From the NCBI RefSeq assembly GCF_024462815.1, contig NZ_JANGCG010000001.1, positions 1-64,000 of the forward strand: 64,000 bases of DNA, read 5' to 3'. Shown here in pieces: positions 42,747 through 51,564 of the stretch; within the stretch, counting starts at the first letter, position 1, and each line of letters starts with the position of its first letter. Under the pieces are notes generated by a model. The model was given only the letters and a program-made list of their open reading frames with translations, made no database searches and had not been told where the DNA came from. Origin of the DNA: Gemmiger formicilis. Its GTDB lineage: Bacteria; Bacillota; Clostridia; Oscillospirales; Ruminococcaceae. The translations under genes were made by a program, and so were the position numbers.

Positions 42747-43340
42747 TTATACCTCGTCACTGCACACCATCGCCAGTGCCTTGGGCAGCAGCTGCCACTC
42801 GGCCTCGACCATGACGCGCTTCTGCAATGTCTCGGGGGTGTCACCGGGCTGAACAGCCACGGCCTTCTGCAGCAGAATCGGCCCGCCGTCACATTCCTCG
42901 TTCACAAGGTGGACGGTTGCGCCGGTCAGCTTTACGCCGCGGGCCAGCGCTGCCTCATGTACGCGCAGGCCATAGTAGCCCGGGCCGCAGAAACTGGGAA
43001 TCAAACTGGGGTGGACGTTCAGAATTTTGTTGCGGTAGGCCGCAATGACCTTCTCGCCCAGCACGCTCAAAAAGCCTGCCAGCACCACCACGTCAATCTG
43101 GTGGCTTTGCAGCACCTCCAGCAGCGCGGTGTCAAAGGCGGCGCTGTCAGCATAGTCCTTACGGCTGACAACCGCGCTCTCCACGCCGAAATTGGCGGCG
43201 CGCTCGAGCGCATACACGCCGGGTTTGCTGGCAACCACCAGCACGATTTTCCCGTTCGGGTTTTCGCCGCGGCGCTCACTTTCCAGCAGGGCCTGCAGGT
43301 TGGTGCCGCCGCCCGATACCAGTACCGCTACACGCTTCAT
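42747..43340 (-). CDS. purN: phosphoribosylglycinamide formyltransferase PurN
   Basis: A 197-aa formyl-THF-dependent enzyme. It starts VAVLVSGGGTNLQALLES, and the catalytic segment is LNVHPSLIPSFCGPGYYG followed by TGATVHLVNEECDGGPIL. It formylates GAR using 10-formyl-THF, linking the operon to fhs at 49709. Its start overlaps the purM stop by four bases. Confidence 0.95.
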   Translation of the reverse strand: MKRVAVLVSGGGTNLQALLESERRGENPNGKIVLVVASKPGVYALERAANFGVESAVVSRKDYADSAAFDTALLEVLQSHQIDVVVLAGFLSVLGEKVIAAYRNKILNVHPSLIPSFCGPGYYGLRVHEAALARGVKLTGATVHLVNEECDGGPILLQKAVAVQPGDTPETLQKRVMVEAEWQLLPKALAMVCSDEV

Positions 43341-44377
43341 ACCAGCTCGACCCCGTCACCCTCAACGATGGTGCCCAGACGGTAGGCGTCCTCGCCGTGG
43401 GCCTTCAGAATCGCAATGGCCTTGTCCGCATCCTCGGGGGCAACGGTCAGCACCATGCCAACGCCCATATTGAAGGTGTTGAACATATCGTGCTCGGAAA
43501 TGCCGCCCTCGCGCTGCATCACGTCAAACAGGGCAGGGGTGCGCACATCGGCCTTGGCAATGCGGGCTGCACAGCCCTTCTTCAGGCTGCGGGGAATGTT
43601 CTCATAGAAGCCACCGCCAGTGATGTGGGACACGCCCTTGACGGTCAGCTCGTCCATAACGGCCAGCACCGGCTTGACGTAAATCTTCGTGGGGGCCAGC
43701 AGGGCCTCGCCCAAAGGCTTGTCCATGCCGTCAAAGGTTTTCTGCAATACCTCGGGGTGGTTGTCGATGTCAAAAATCTTGCGAACCAGCGAGAAGCCAT
43801 TGGAGTGCACGCCGGTGGAGGGCAGGGCGATGATGACATCGCCCGTCTGCATCGTGGAGTTGTCCAGAATCTTGGCCTTGTCCACAACGCCGACGGTGAA
43901 GCCCGCCAGATCGTACTCATCCTCGGGCATCATACCGGGATGCTCGGCGGTTTCGCCGCCCACAAGGGAACAGCCCGCCTGCACGCAGCCCTCGGCCACG
44001 CCCTTGACGATCTCGGCAATCTTTTCCGGGATGTTCTTGCCGCAGGCAATGTAGTCAAGGAAAACCAGCGGCTTTGCGCCCGCGCAGATAACATCATTGA
44101 CGCACATGGCCACGCAGTCGATGCCGATGGTATCGTGCTTGTCCAGCAGCATGGCAATGCGCAGCTTGGTGCCGACGCCGTCCGTGCCGGAAATCAGAAC
44201 CGGGTGCTCCATGCCGGAGCAGTCCAGCTCAAACAGGCCGCCGAAGCCGCCCAGACCGCCGATGCAATTCTCGGTCATGGTGCGGGCCACATACTGCTTC
44301 ATCAGCTCAACCGAGCGATACCCGGCGGTAATATCCACGCCTGCGGCGGCGTAGCTGGCAGAATAGCTTTTTTCCAT
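43337..44377 (-). CDS. purM: phosphoribosylformylglycinamidine cyclo-ligase PurM
   Basis: A 346-aa AIR synthetase. It contains GGFGGLFELD, the substrate loop SGTDGVGTKLRIA, the metal segment DCVAMCVNDVICAGAKPLVFLDY and SLVGGETAEHPGMM. It closes FGAM to AIR with ATP. Overlaps purN by four bases, 48 bp after purF. Confidence 0.96.
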   Translation of the reverse strand: MEKSYSASYAAAGVDITAGYRSVELMKQYVARTMTENCIGGLGGFGGLFELDCSGMEHPVLISGTDGVGTKLRIAMLLDKHDTIGIDCVAMCVNDVICAGAKPLVFLDYIACGKNIPEKIAEIVKGVAEGCVQAGCSLVGGETAEHPGMMPEDEYDLAGFTVGVVDKAKILDNSTMQTGDVIIALPSTGVHSNGFSLVRKIFDIDNHPEVLQKTFDGMDKPLGEALLAPTKIYVKPVLAVMDELTVKGVSHITGGGFYENIPRSLKKGCAARIAKADVRTPALFDVMQREGGISEHDMFNTFNMGVGMVLTVAPEDADKAIAILKAHGEDAYRLGTIVEGDGVELV

Positions 44378-44425
44378 AATAGAATCTCCCTTGCGAATCC
44401 GTTCGTATTTGTGGGGATGAAATTT

Positions 44426-45898
44426 TTACAGCTTTTTGTTCGGGTTTGACACGCTCAGCGGCTTGTCGTAGACAATGTCCATCGTCTCGGTGGGCGGGTT
44501 GACCGGGTATTCGCCGGTGAAGCAGCCTGTGCAGAAGCCGCACTTGCTGTGGATGGCCAGCTGCTGCACGTGCTCAATGCTCAGGTAGCCCAGACTGTCG
44601 GAGCCGACCAGCTTGTTGATTTCCTCCACCGTGTGGCCGGTGGCAATCAGGTCCTTCTCATCGGGAATGTCAGTGCCAAAATAGCAGGGGTGGGCAAACG
44701 GCGGTGCGCTGATGCGGTAATGCACCTCGGCGGCACCGGCCTCGCGCAGCAGGCGGATGGTGCGGGCGCTGGTCGTGCCGCGGACGATGGAATCATCCAC
44801 CAGCACAACGCGCTTGCCCTTGACTGTGGACGAAATAGCGTTCAGCTTGATGCGCACGCTGCTCTCACGCTGGGCCTGCGAGCCCTGAATGAAGGTGCGG
44901 CCGACATATTTGTTCTTGATAAAGCCCACGCCGTAGGGAATACCGCTTTCCTGCGCGTAGCCCAAGGCGGCGTCAAGGCCGGAATCCGGCGCGCCGATGA
45001 CCACATCGGCGTCTACAGGATGCTCCTGCGCAAGGAAGCGCCCGGCCTGCAGGCGGGCCTCATGCACGCAGGTGCCCTCAATGACGGAATCGGGGCGGGC
45101 AAAGTAGATGTACTCAAACACGCACATCGTGTGCGGGGCCGTGCCGCAGTGGTCCTCCATTGTGCGCAGGCCGTTGTGGTCGGCAATCACGATTTCGCCG
45201 GGCTTCACGTCGCGGACGAATTTTGCACCCACGGCGTCCAGCGCGCAGCTCTCGCTGGCAAAGGCCCAGCCGTTGCCGTTGGGCAGCTCACCGATGCACA
45301 GCGGGCGGAAGCCGTTGGGGTCACGCGCCGCAATGAGCTTGGTGTGGGTCATAATGACCAGAGAGTACGCGCCCTCGATGTCATCCATCGTGCGGCTGAC
45401 GGCCATCTCAATGTTGGGGGTCAGCAGGCGGTTCTGGGTCAGGAGATAGGCAATGACCTCGGTATCGGAGGTGCCGTGGAAGATGGAACCACTCATCTCC
45501 AGCTTGCGGCGCAGCTTGGGCGCGTTGACCAGATTGCCGTTGTGGCAGACGGCCATGGCACCCTTGCAGTGGTGCAGAACCATCGGCTGCGCGTTGGAAC
45601 GGCTGCGCTGCCCGGCGGTGGCATACCGCACGTGGCCGGTAGCCATCTTGGCACCGTGGGGCAAATCTTCCAACACGCGCTTGGTAAAGACCTCGCTGAC
45701 AAGACCCAGATCGCGGTAGCCGGACAGTACGCCGTCCACGTTTAGGGCAATGCCGCAGCTCTCCTGCCCGCGGTGCTGCAGCGCGTACAGGGCGCTGTAG
45801 ACGGCGCTGACCATATCGGTCTCGCCGGTTTTATCATACATACCGAACACGCCGCACTCCTCGTGCAGGCCCGCGGCATATTGGGAAAATTCGTTCAT
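44426..45898 (-). CDS. purF: amidophosphoribosyltransferase PurF
   Basis: A 490-aa enzyme, first step of the pathway. After a 14-residue propeptide the catalytic cysteine lies in HEECGVFGMYD; propeptide processing is usual for Bacillus-type PurF. The PRTase loop is VVLVDDSIVRGTTSARTI. Iron-sulfur cysteines of the Bacillus type are consistent with CGFCTGCF near the C-terminus. I chose ATG 45898 because GGAG sits seven bases upstream; an ATG four codons earlier contains that GGAG and has no site of its own. Confidence 0.95.
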   Translation of the reverse strand: MNEFSQYAAGLHEECGVFGMYDKTGETDMVSAVYSALYALQHRGQESCGIALNVDGVLSGYRDLGLVSEVFTKRVLEDLPHGAKMATGHVRYATAGQRSRSNAQPMVLHHCKGAMAVCHNGNLVNAPKLRRKLEMSGSIFHGTSDTEVIAYLLTQNRLLTPNIEMAVSRTMDDIEGAYSLVIMTHTKLIAARDPNGFRPLCIGELPNGNGWAFASESCALDAVGAKFVRDVKPGEIVIADHNGLRTMEDHCGTAPHTMCVFEYIYFARPDSVIEGTCVHEARLQAGRFLAQEHPVDADVVIGAPDSGLDAALGYAQESGIPYGVGFIKNKYVGRTFIQGSQAQRESSVRIKLNAISSTVKGKRVVLVDDSIVRGTTSARTIRLLREAGAAEVHYRISAPPFAHPCYFGTDIPDEKDLIATGHTVEEINKLVGSDSLGYLSIEHVQQLAIHSKCGFCTGCFTGEYPVNPPTETMDIVYDKPLSVSNPNKKL

Positions 45899-45966
45899 GT
45901 TTTGCTCCATTTATCGGAAAGTAGAAAGCCGCAGCGGCAAAAGCCGAGCTCTGTCTGCGGAAAAAA

Positions 45967-46680
45967 TCAGCCCAGCAGGCGCTTCATGACCTCCTGATAG
46001 GCGTCAGCCTCGCCGCCCATATTACGGCGGAACAGGTCCTTGTCAAGATGTGCGCCGGTGGTGGCATCCCAGAAGCGGCAGGTGTCGGGGCTGATTTCGT
46101 CAGCCAGAATGATGGTGCCGTCCGGCAGGCGGCCGAACTCGAGCTTGAAGTCTACCAGACGGATGTTGGCGTCCAGCATAATCTTTTTCAGCACCTCGTT
46201 GACCTTGAAGGCATACTTGGCGATGGTGTCCAGCTCCTCCTGCGTGGCCAGCTCCAGGGCCAGGGCATAGTAGTGGTTGATGAACGGATCGTGCAGGTCG
46301 TCATTCTTGTAGCTGTACTCCAGAATGGGGGTCTTGAAAACCTTGCCCTCGGGCACGCCCATGCGCAGGCTGAAATGACCGGCGGCCACGTTGCGGATGA
46401 TGACCTCCAGCGGCACAATCTCGACCTTCTTGACGAAGGTGTCGCGGTCATTGACCTCCTGCACGTAGTGGGTGGGGATGCCCTCCTTCTCGAGCTTCTG
46501 CATCAGAGCGTTGGACAGCTTGTTGTTGACAATGCCCTTGTCGCGGATGGTGCCCTTCTTCTCGCCGTCACCGGCCGTGGCATCGTCCTTGTAGTGCACC
46601 ATAACGATTTCGGGGTCATTGGTGGCAAAAACCTGCTTTGCCTTGCCTTCGTACAGCTGCTCTTTGACTTCGTAATTCAT
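45967..46680 (-). CDS. purC: SAICAR synthetase PurC
   Basis: A 237-aa enzyme of normal length. It contains QLYEGKAKQVFATND, the ATP loop YKDDATAGDGEKKG, FRNVAAGHFSLR-like VRNVAAG and the motif LVDFKLEFGR. It joins CAIR and aspartate. Second gene of the operon, 50 bp after purE. Confidence 0.96.
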   Translation of the reverse strand: MNYEVKEQLYEGKAKQVFATNDPEIVMVHYKDDATAGDGEKKGTIRDKGIVNNKLSNALMQKLEKEGIPTHYVQEVNDRDTFVKKVEIVPLEVIIRNVAAGHFSLRMGVPEGKVFKTPILEYSYKNDDLHDPFINHYYALALELATQEELDTIAKYAFKVNEVLKKIMLDANIRLVDFKLEFGRLPDGTIILADEISPDTCRFWDATTGAHLDKDLFRRNMGGEADAYQEVMKRLLG

Positions 46681-46730
46681 GATAAACGCTCCTTATTTTT
46701 AATATACGGTGTGTGGTTGACGTGTAAATA

Positions 46731-47228
46731 TTACAGGGCCGCGGCCTCGGCGGCGATGGCGGCATCCTTTTTGGCAATGGCGGCGGCGGTGTCTGCGCGG
46801 AAGGCATCCAGCTTGGCTGCCAACGCGTCATCGGCCACGGCCAGAATCGCCACGGCCAGATAGGCGGCGTTCTTGGCACCGTTCAGCGCCACGGTGGCCA
46901 CCGGAAAGCCGCTGGGCATCTGTACGGTGGCCAGCAGGGCATCCAGACCGTCCATGGCGCCGCCCTTCATTGGGATACCCACCACGGGCAGGGTGGTGTT
47001 GGCGGCAAAGGCACCGGCCAGGTGCGCTGCCATGCCCGCGGCGCAGAGAATCACGCCGTAGCCTTCGGCGCGGGCGGATTTGGCAAAGGCTGCGGCAGCC
47101 TCCGGCGTGCGGTGGGCCGAGAGAATGTGCGCCTCATACGGCACGCCGAAATCCTTCAGCACTGTGCAGGCGGACTTGACCACCGGCCAGTCACTGTCGG
47201 AGCCCATGATAATCGCAACTTTTTTCAA
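46731..47228 (-). CDS. purE: N5-carboxyaminoimidazole ribonucleotide mutase PurE
   Basis: A 165-aa enzyme. Substrate segments are [26 protein letters not shown] and [22 protein letters not shown]. It resembles class I PurE (mutase), which needs PurK, yet no purK is in the operon; purK may lie elsewhere or CAIR may form from CO2 directly. It is the first gene of the operon. The start is TTG 47228 with GGGAGG nine bases upstream. The extra C-terminal ~15 residues are an Ala/Lys-rich helix. Controlled by the leader-peptide attenuator upstream. Confidence 0.93.
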   Translation of the reverse strand: MKKVAIIMGSDSDWPVVKSACTVLKDFGVPYEAHILSAHRTPEAAAAFAKSARAEGYGVILCAAGMAAHLAGAFAANTTLPVVGIPMKGGAMDGLDALLATVQMPSGFPVATVALNGAKNAAYLAVAILAVADDALAAKLDAFRADTAAAIAKKDAAIAAEAAAL

Positions 47229-47247
47229 TGTGGTAAACCTCCCTTAC

Positions 47248-47290
47248 AAAAGCGAAACAGCGCAGTGCCCCATTAGGTTACACTGCGCTG
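47248..47290 (-). terminator. attenuator terminator in the purE leader
   Basis: On the minus strand a perfect 10-bp stem CAGCGCAGTG (47290-47281) / CACTGCGCTG (47267-47258) with a 13-base loop is followed by TTTCGCTTTT. Its 5' arm lies inside the last codons of the leader ORF and the ORF's stop codon is in the loop. A ribosome that reaches the stop would cover the 5' arm and prevent termination. Confidence 0.8.
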
Positions 47291-47365
47291 TGGTTTTACT
47301 GTGAAAAGGGTATGACGGTACAGAACACCCATGTGAATCCAAAGACGCTGCATTGCGTTTGCCAC
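47273..47365 (-). CDS. putative purine-operon leader peptide, 30 aa
   Basis: A 30-codon ORF between the purE promoter and attenuator. GTG 47365 has AAAGGGGG seven bases upstream, ideal spacing; an in-frame ATG at 47353 would give 26 residues. The peptide is basic and aromatic (contains QRLWIHMGVLYRHTLF). Its final codons (Gln, Arg, Ser, Val) form the 5' arm of the terminator stem and it stops in the hairpin loop. There is no run of one amino acid, so the regulating signal is not obvious. I know no named family for it. Confidence 0.6.
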   Translation of the reverse strand: MANAMQRLWIHMGVLYRHTLFTVKPQRSVT

Positions 47366-47410
47366 ACTAGATCCCCCTTTATAGAAAAGTAAGATGTGTC
47401 CTGTAAAACC

Positions 47411-47439
47411 AGTGTAAACTGTGGGGCGAAAAATTGCAA
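47411..47439 (-). promoter_or_regulatory. promoter of the purine operon
   Basis: Minus strand TTGCAA (47439-47434), 17 bp, TACACT (47416-47411). A second possible set, TTTACA (47407-47402) with TATAAA (47383-47378), would start inside the leader ribosome site and is less likely. No PurR-type box could be confirmed. The rest of the 405-bp gap up to 47633 holds only an extended -10 (TGGTATGAT, 47582-47590) for the next plus-strand gene. Confidence 0.5.
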
Positions 47440-47633
47440 GTGGGCGGCGGACATTTCAGCCAAAAAACGGCACGGCCGGAGTTTTTACCGTCGCTTTTTG
47501 TCGTATTTGATGGGGTTTTGAGGGGAGTTGTCATACTTTAAACCGGTCTGTAAAATTATGCTGGTACAGCGGTGTGAAATGTGGTATGATAAAGGCAATT
47601 CTACAACTATCATATACTTAAAGGAGCAGCCCT

Positions 47634-48125
47634 ATGAATGAGCCCAGACGCCGCCTGACGAACCACGCCCTGCACGGCAGGGAAGAATGGTTCAAGCGTG
47701 TTTTCCGTGACCAGATTGCCGAAGCCGCGGGCATCCTGGAGGTGGTGCTGTCCGCTATTGTGCTGATAGCCCTGCTGATGAGCGTCATCCCGCTGCTGAA
47801 GCTGATGCCCGGCCTGCTCACCGACGCCGACAGTATGGAGGTACACACCTTTTTAGAGCGTGCGCTGGACATCGTCATCGGCATTGAGTTTATCAAGATG
47901 CTGGCCAAGCACAGCCCCGGCAGCGTGCTGGAGGTGCTATTGTATGCCATCGCCCGCCATATGATTGTCGGTCACGAGGACGCCGTGCAGAACCTTGTCA
48001 GCGTGGGCGCGATTGCGCTGATTTTCATTATCCGCAAGTATTTCTTTGTTCCGTCCTTCGGCCACAAGCTGCCCGGCGGGCAGCCTGCGCCCGATATTAC
48101 AGAGCAAACAGAAAAAGAGGAATAA
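47634..48125 (+). CDS. small integral membrane protein, PsiE-like
   Basis: A 163-aa membrane protein with about four helices: residues 31-56, 78-95, 100-118 and 122-142. The stretch from DIVIGIEFIKML through VLEVLLYAIARHMIV to VGAIALIFIIRKYF resembles the PsiE (phosphate-starvation-inducible) family. Members are of unknown function. AAGGAG precedes the ATG and the GH1 gene follows 22 bp later, probably in the same transcript. Alternative: an unrelated small membrane protein of similar layout. Confidence 0.6.
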   Translation: MNEPRRRLTNHALHGREEWFKRVFRDQIAEAAGILEVVLSAIVLIALLMSVIPLLKLMPGLLTDADSMEVHTFLERALDIVIGIEFIKMLAKHSPGSVLEVLLYAIARHMIVGHEDAVQNLVSVGAIALIFIIRKYFFVPSFGHKLPGGQPAPDITEQTEKEE

Positions 48126-48147
48126 ACCAAGGCAGGAGGTCTTGTGT

Positions 48148-49503
48148 ATGTCATTTCCGGAAAATTTCGTCTGGGGTGCGGCCACAGCGTCCTATCAGAT
48201 TGAGGGCGGCGTCTCAGAGGGCGGCCGCGGCGTTTCCATCTGGGATACCTTTTCCCACACGCCGGGCCGCATTGTGAACGGTGACACCGGCGACGTTGCC
48301 TGCGACAGCTACCACCGCTGGGCGGAGGACGTCGAGCTGCTCAAGGCCATGCACCTGAAGGCTTACCGTTTCTCGATTGCCTGGCCGCGCATTATCCCGG
48401 GCGGCACCGGCCCGGTGAACGCCGAGGGCCTTGCGTGGTACAGCCGCTTTGTCGATGTGCTGCTGGCTGCAGGCATTGAGCCGTATGTCACGCTCTATCA
48501 CTGGGATTTGCCGCAGGCTTTGCAGGATAAGGGCGGCTGGCTCAATGCGGATACCGCCAAGGCCTTTGCCGAATATGCCCGCGTGGTGGCAGAACACTTC
48601 CGTGGCCGCGTCACACACTATTTCACGCTGAATGAGCCGCAGTGCAGCGTCGGCCTCGGCTATGCCACCGGCGCACACGCGCCCGGCTATAAGCTCGATG
48701 ACGGCGCGGTTTTCTGCGCATGGCACAATACAATTTACGCGCATTGTCTGGCCGCGGACGCCATCCGCAAGGCAGACCTGGCGGCGCTGGTGGGCATTGC
48801 CCCCACGGGCCGCATCTGCACGCCTGCCACCGACAGCCCCGCCGATATCGCCGCCGCCCGGCAGGCCATGTTTGACCTGGAGGACGGCAACTGGACCTTC
48901 ACCTACAGCCCGGCGCTGGATCCGATTGTGCTGGGCAAGTGGCCGCAAATCAAGGGCGGGCAGGCACAGCGCGTCATTGACGCCATCCCGCAGGAGCAGC
49001 TGGACGCCCTGCCGCTGGGGCGGTTGGACTTTATCGGCATGAACATCTACAACTCCATCGCGGTGCGTGCCAGAGCCGACGGCAAGCCGGAATTCTGCCC
49101 CCGTGCCGCCGGTCATCCGCGCACGGCCATCGGCTGGCCCATCACCCCCGAAGCCATGGAGTGGGGCCCGCGGTTCCTCCATGAGCGGTACGGCCTGCCC
49201 ATCTTTATCACGGAGAACGGCCTTTCCTGCACCGACCGCATCCACCTGGACGGCAAGGTGCACGACCCGGAGCGCATCGACTTTATCCACCGCTACCTGC
49301 TTGCCCTGCGGCAGGGGATAGAGGCCGGGGCCGATGTGCAGGGTTACTTCCACTGGTCGCTGCTGGATAACTTTGAGTGGAGCGAGGGATACAACGAGCG
49401 GTTTGGCCTGGTGTATGTAGACTACCCCACCGGCACCCGCACCCCCAAGGACAGCGCGGCATGGTACACCCACGTTGTGGACACCAACGGCGAGGCGCTG
49501 TAA
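48148..49503 (+). CDS. GH1 family beta-glucosidase
   Basis: A 451-aa glycoside hydrolase family 1 enzyme of normal length. It starts FPENFVWGAATASYQIEGG, the family N-terminal signature. The acid/base is in FTLNEPQCSVG and the nucleophile in ITENGLS. Substrate-binding WSLLDNFEWSEGYNERFGLVYVDY is intact. The lack of a signal peptide makes it cytoplasmic, acting on imported disaccharides; no phosphate-binding loop typical of 6-phospho-beta-glucosidases was obvious, so a non-phosphorylated glucoside is favoured. AGGAGG upstream fixes ATG 48148. Confidence 0.93.
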   Translation: MSFPENFVWGAATASYQIEGGVSEGGRGVSIWDTFSHTPGRIVNGDTGDVACDSYHRWAEDVELLKAMHLKAYRFSIAWPRIIPGGTGPVNAEGLAWYSRFVDVLLAAGIEPYVTLYHWDLPQALQDKGGWLNADTAKAFAEYARVVAEHFRGRVTHYFTLNEPQCSVGLGYATGAHAPGYKLDDGAVFCAWHNTIYAHCLAADAIRKADLAALVGIAPTGRICTPATDSPADIAAARQAMFDLEDGNWTFTYSPALDPIVLGKWPQIKGGQAQRVIDAIPQEQLDALPLGRLDFIGMNIYNSIAVRARADGKPEFCPRAAGHPRTAIGWPITPEAMEWGPRFLHERYGLPIFITENGLSCTDRIHLDGKVHDPERIDFIHRYLLALRQGIEAGADVQGYFHWSLLDNFEWSEGYNERFGLVYVDYPTGTRTPKDSAAWYTHVVDTNGEAL

Positions 49504-49539
49504 GGCAAGCCGCAAGAGGGCGGCAACGCAAGGCTTCTC

Positions 49540-49573
49540 CCTCATCAGTCACCTTCGGTGACAGCTTCCCCCG
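49540..49573. repeat. 34-bp dispersed palindromic repeat, copy 2
   Basis: Identical over 34 bp to 7943-7976, in the same orientation and again just after a plus-strand stop codon. Here it runs on into further palindromes (CCCCCGAAGGGGAAGC and CCCCCACCGGGGG) to about 49610. Confidence 0.8.
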
Positions 49574-49663
49574 AAGGGGAAGCCAATGCCCCCACCGGGG
49601 GAAGGTGAGGACAGACCCTGTCCCATATCCCGCTCCCATCTCGCTACTTTACAAGCAATCTAC

Positions 49664-49697
49664 GAGAAAAGCTCCGCATGCTGTGCGGAGCTTTTCT
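49664..49697 (-). terminator. terminator of fhs
   Basis: Stem AAAAGCTCCGCA / TGCGGAGCTTTT around a five-base loop, A/T-flanked on both sides, so it may stop both strands. Confidence 0.9.
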
Positions 49698-49708
49698 ATA
49701 CGTATCTA

Positions 49709-51370
49709 TCAGAACAGGCCGGTGATCTTGCCGTTCACGTCCACGTCAATATCCATGGCGGCGGGGTGTTTGGGCAGGCCGGGCATCGTCATGATGCTGC
49801 CGCAGACGACGACCACAAAGCCCGCACCGGCGGAGAGCCGCACCTCGCGGACGTTGAGGGGGAAGCCCTCCGGTGCGCCGGTCAGCTTGGCGTTGTCGCT
49901 GAAGGAATACTGCGTCTTGGCAATGCAGACCGGCAGGCCGCCGTAGCCCAGGGCGGTCAGCTCGTCCAGTGTCTTTTTGGCGGCGGCACTGTAGCTGACA
50001 CTGCCTGCACGGTAGATTTTCTTCGCTACAGCATCAATCTTGTCGGTGAGCGGCGCGTCCAGTTCATAGGTGTATTTTACCTGGGCGGTATCGTCCAGAA
50101 TCGACAGCACGGTTTCGGCCAGGGCCTTGCCGCCCTCGCCGCCCTTGGCAAAAACCTCGCTCAGGGCACAGGGCACACCGGCCTTGGCGCAGACCTCATG
50201 GATAACGGCCATTTCCTCGTCCGTGTCGGTGGGGAAGGCGTTGATGGCCACACAGACCGGCACGCCGAAGCCCTGCAGGTTCTCAATGTGGCGGGCCAGG
50301 TTCACACTGCCCTTGCGCACGGCCTCGGCGTTGGGTTTGCTCAAGTCGGGCTTGGCAACGCCGCCGTGGGATTTCAGCGCACGGACGGTAGCAACCAGCA
50401 CCACAGCGGCGGGGTGCAGCCCGGCATAGCGGCACTTGATGTCGAGAAACTTCTCCGCGCCCAAATCTGCGCCGAATCCGGCCTCGGTGACAACATAGTC
50501 CGCCAGCTTTAGGCTCAGTCGGGTGGCAATGGCACTGTTGCAACCGTGGGCAATGTTGGCAAACGGGCCACCGTGGATGATGGCGGGGTTGTTTTCCAGC
50601 GTCTGGACAAGGTTGGGGTCAATGGCGTCCTTCAGCAGGGCGGTCATAGCGCCCGCTGCGCCGATTTGCCCGGCTGTGACCGGCTGGCCGTCGTAGGTGT
50701 AGGCGCAGACAATGCGGGACAGGCGCTCCTTCAAATCCTGCAAATCGGTGGCAAGGCAGAAGATGGCCATAATCTCGCTGGCAACGGTAATATCAAAGCC
50801 GTCCTCGCGCGGGGTGCCGTTGACCTTGCCGCCCAGACCGTCCACAATGAACCGCAGCTGGCGGTCATTCATATCCATGCAGCGCTTCCATGTGATGCGG
50901 CGGGGGTCGATGTTCAGCGGGTTGCCCTGCTGGATGGAGTTATCAATCATAGCCGCCAGCAGATTGTTGGCGGTGCCGATGGCGTGGATGTCGCCGGTAA
51001 AGTGGAGGTTGATGTCCTCCATGGGCACGACCTGGGCGTAGCCGCCGCCGGCCGCGCCGCCCTTGATGCCGAACACAGGGCCCAGGGACGGCTCACGCAG
51101 GCAGAGCATCGTTTTCTTGCCCAGCGCGTTCATGGCGTCCGCCAGACCCACGCTGGTGGTAGTTTTGCCCTCGCCCGCGGGGGTGGGGCTGATGGCGGTC
51201 ATCAGAATCAGCTTGCCGTCCGGTTTGTCACTCTTGGCCAGCTTGTGGTTGATTTTTGCCTTGTAGTGGCCGTAGGGGATAACATCCTCACCCTGCAGGC
51301 CCAGCTGCGCCGCAATCTCGGTGATGGGCTTCATTTTGGCGGCCTGTGCAATTTCAATATCGCTCAGCAT
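49709..51370 (-). CDS. fhs: formate--tetrahydrofolate ligase
   Basis: A 553-aa enzyme of normal length. The ATP loop is [20 protein letters not shown], with conserved [21 protein letters not shown]-type and TNLA-like segments following. It makes 10-formyl-THF from formate, THF and ATP, feeding PurN and PurH of the nearby purine operon. I chose ATG 51370 (MLSDIEIAQ) with GGAGGAA upstream; an in-frame start 14 codons earlier lies in the riboswitch terminator. Expression is expected to depend on the ZTP riboswitch. Confidence 0.95.
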   Translation of the reverse strand: MLSDIEIAQAAKMKPITEIAAQLGLQGEDVIPYGHYKAKINHKLAKSDKPDGKLILMTAISPTPAGEGKTTTSVGLADAMNALGKKTMLCLREPSLGPVFGIKGGAAGGGYAQVVPMEDINLHFTGDIHAIGTANNLLAAMIDNSIQQGNPLNIDPRRITWKRCMDMNDRQLRFIVDGLGGKVNGTPREDGFDITVASEIMAIFCLATDLQDLKERLSRIVCAYTYDGQPVTAGQIGAAGAMTALLKDAIDPNLVQTLENNPAIIHGGPFANIAHGCNSAIATRLSLKLADYVVTEAGFGADLGAEKFLDIKCRYAGLHPAAVVLVATVRALKSHGGVAKPDLSKPNAEAVRKGSVNLARHIENLQGFGVPVCVAINAFPTDTDEEMAVIHEVCAKAGVPCALSEVFAKGGEGGKALAETVLSILDDTAQVKYTYELDAPLTDKIDAVAKKIYRAGSVSYSAAAKKTLDELTALGYGGLPVCIAKTQYSFSDNAKLTGAPEGFPLNVREVRLSAGAGFVVVVCGSIMTMPGLPKHPAAMDIDVDVNGKITGLF

Positions 51371-51389
51371 AACGATTCCTCCGTTTTGT

Positions 51390-51515
51390 AAAATAAAAAG
51401 GGCTGCACACACTAAACCTAAGTGTATGCAGCCCAGACGGTCGGCTTAAAGTGCAAGTGTTTTGCCGCATCCCCTGTGGTAAGCCCCACAAAATTCCGTC
51501 GGTCAGCGGCCTTGC
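51390..51515 (-). ncRNA. ZTP (pfl) riboswitch with terminator platform
   Basis: On the minus strand P1 pairs GCCGC (51510-51506) with GCGGC (51468-51464). P2 pairs GTGG with CCAC and is followed by the conserved GGGGA (51474-51470). The 3' part contains CCGTCTGGGC. The pseudoknot GACGG (51500-51496) with CCGTC (51440-51436) matches the expected pairing with changed bases, which supports the fold. A terminator (stem 51434-51400, then TTTTTATTTT) overlaps the CTGGGC segment, so ligand binding should prevent termination. The class senses ZMP/ZTP and commonly controls fhs. Confidence 0.88.
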
Positions 51516-51523
51516 ATAGTGTT

Positions 51524-51553
51524 ACTGTACCACACTACCAACAGGTTTGTCAA
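51524..51553 (-). promoter_or_regulatory. promoter of the riboswitch-fhs transcript
   Basis: Minus strand TTGACA (51553-51548), 18 bp, TACAGT (51529-51524); the transcript would start about 51517, just before P1. Confidence 0.75.
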
Positions 51554-51564
51554 GGGCGACTTTT

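Noticed and set aside
47341-47400. Purine or ZTP riboswitch upstream of purE
   Set aside because: The conserved three-way junction and loops of the purine class and the GGGGA/CCGCCTGGGC elements of the ZTP class are not present; the leader-ORF plus terminator layout fits better.
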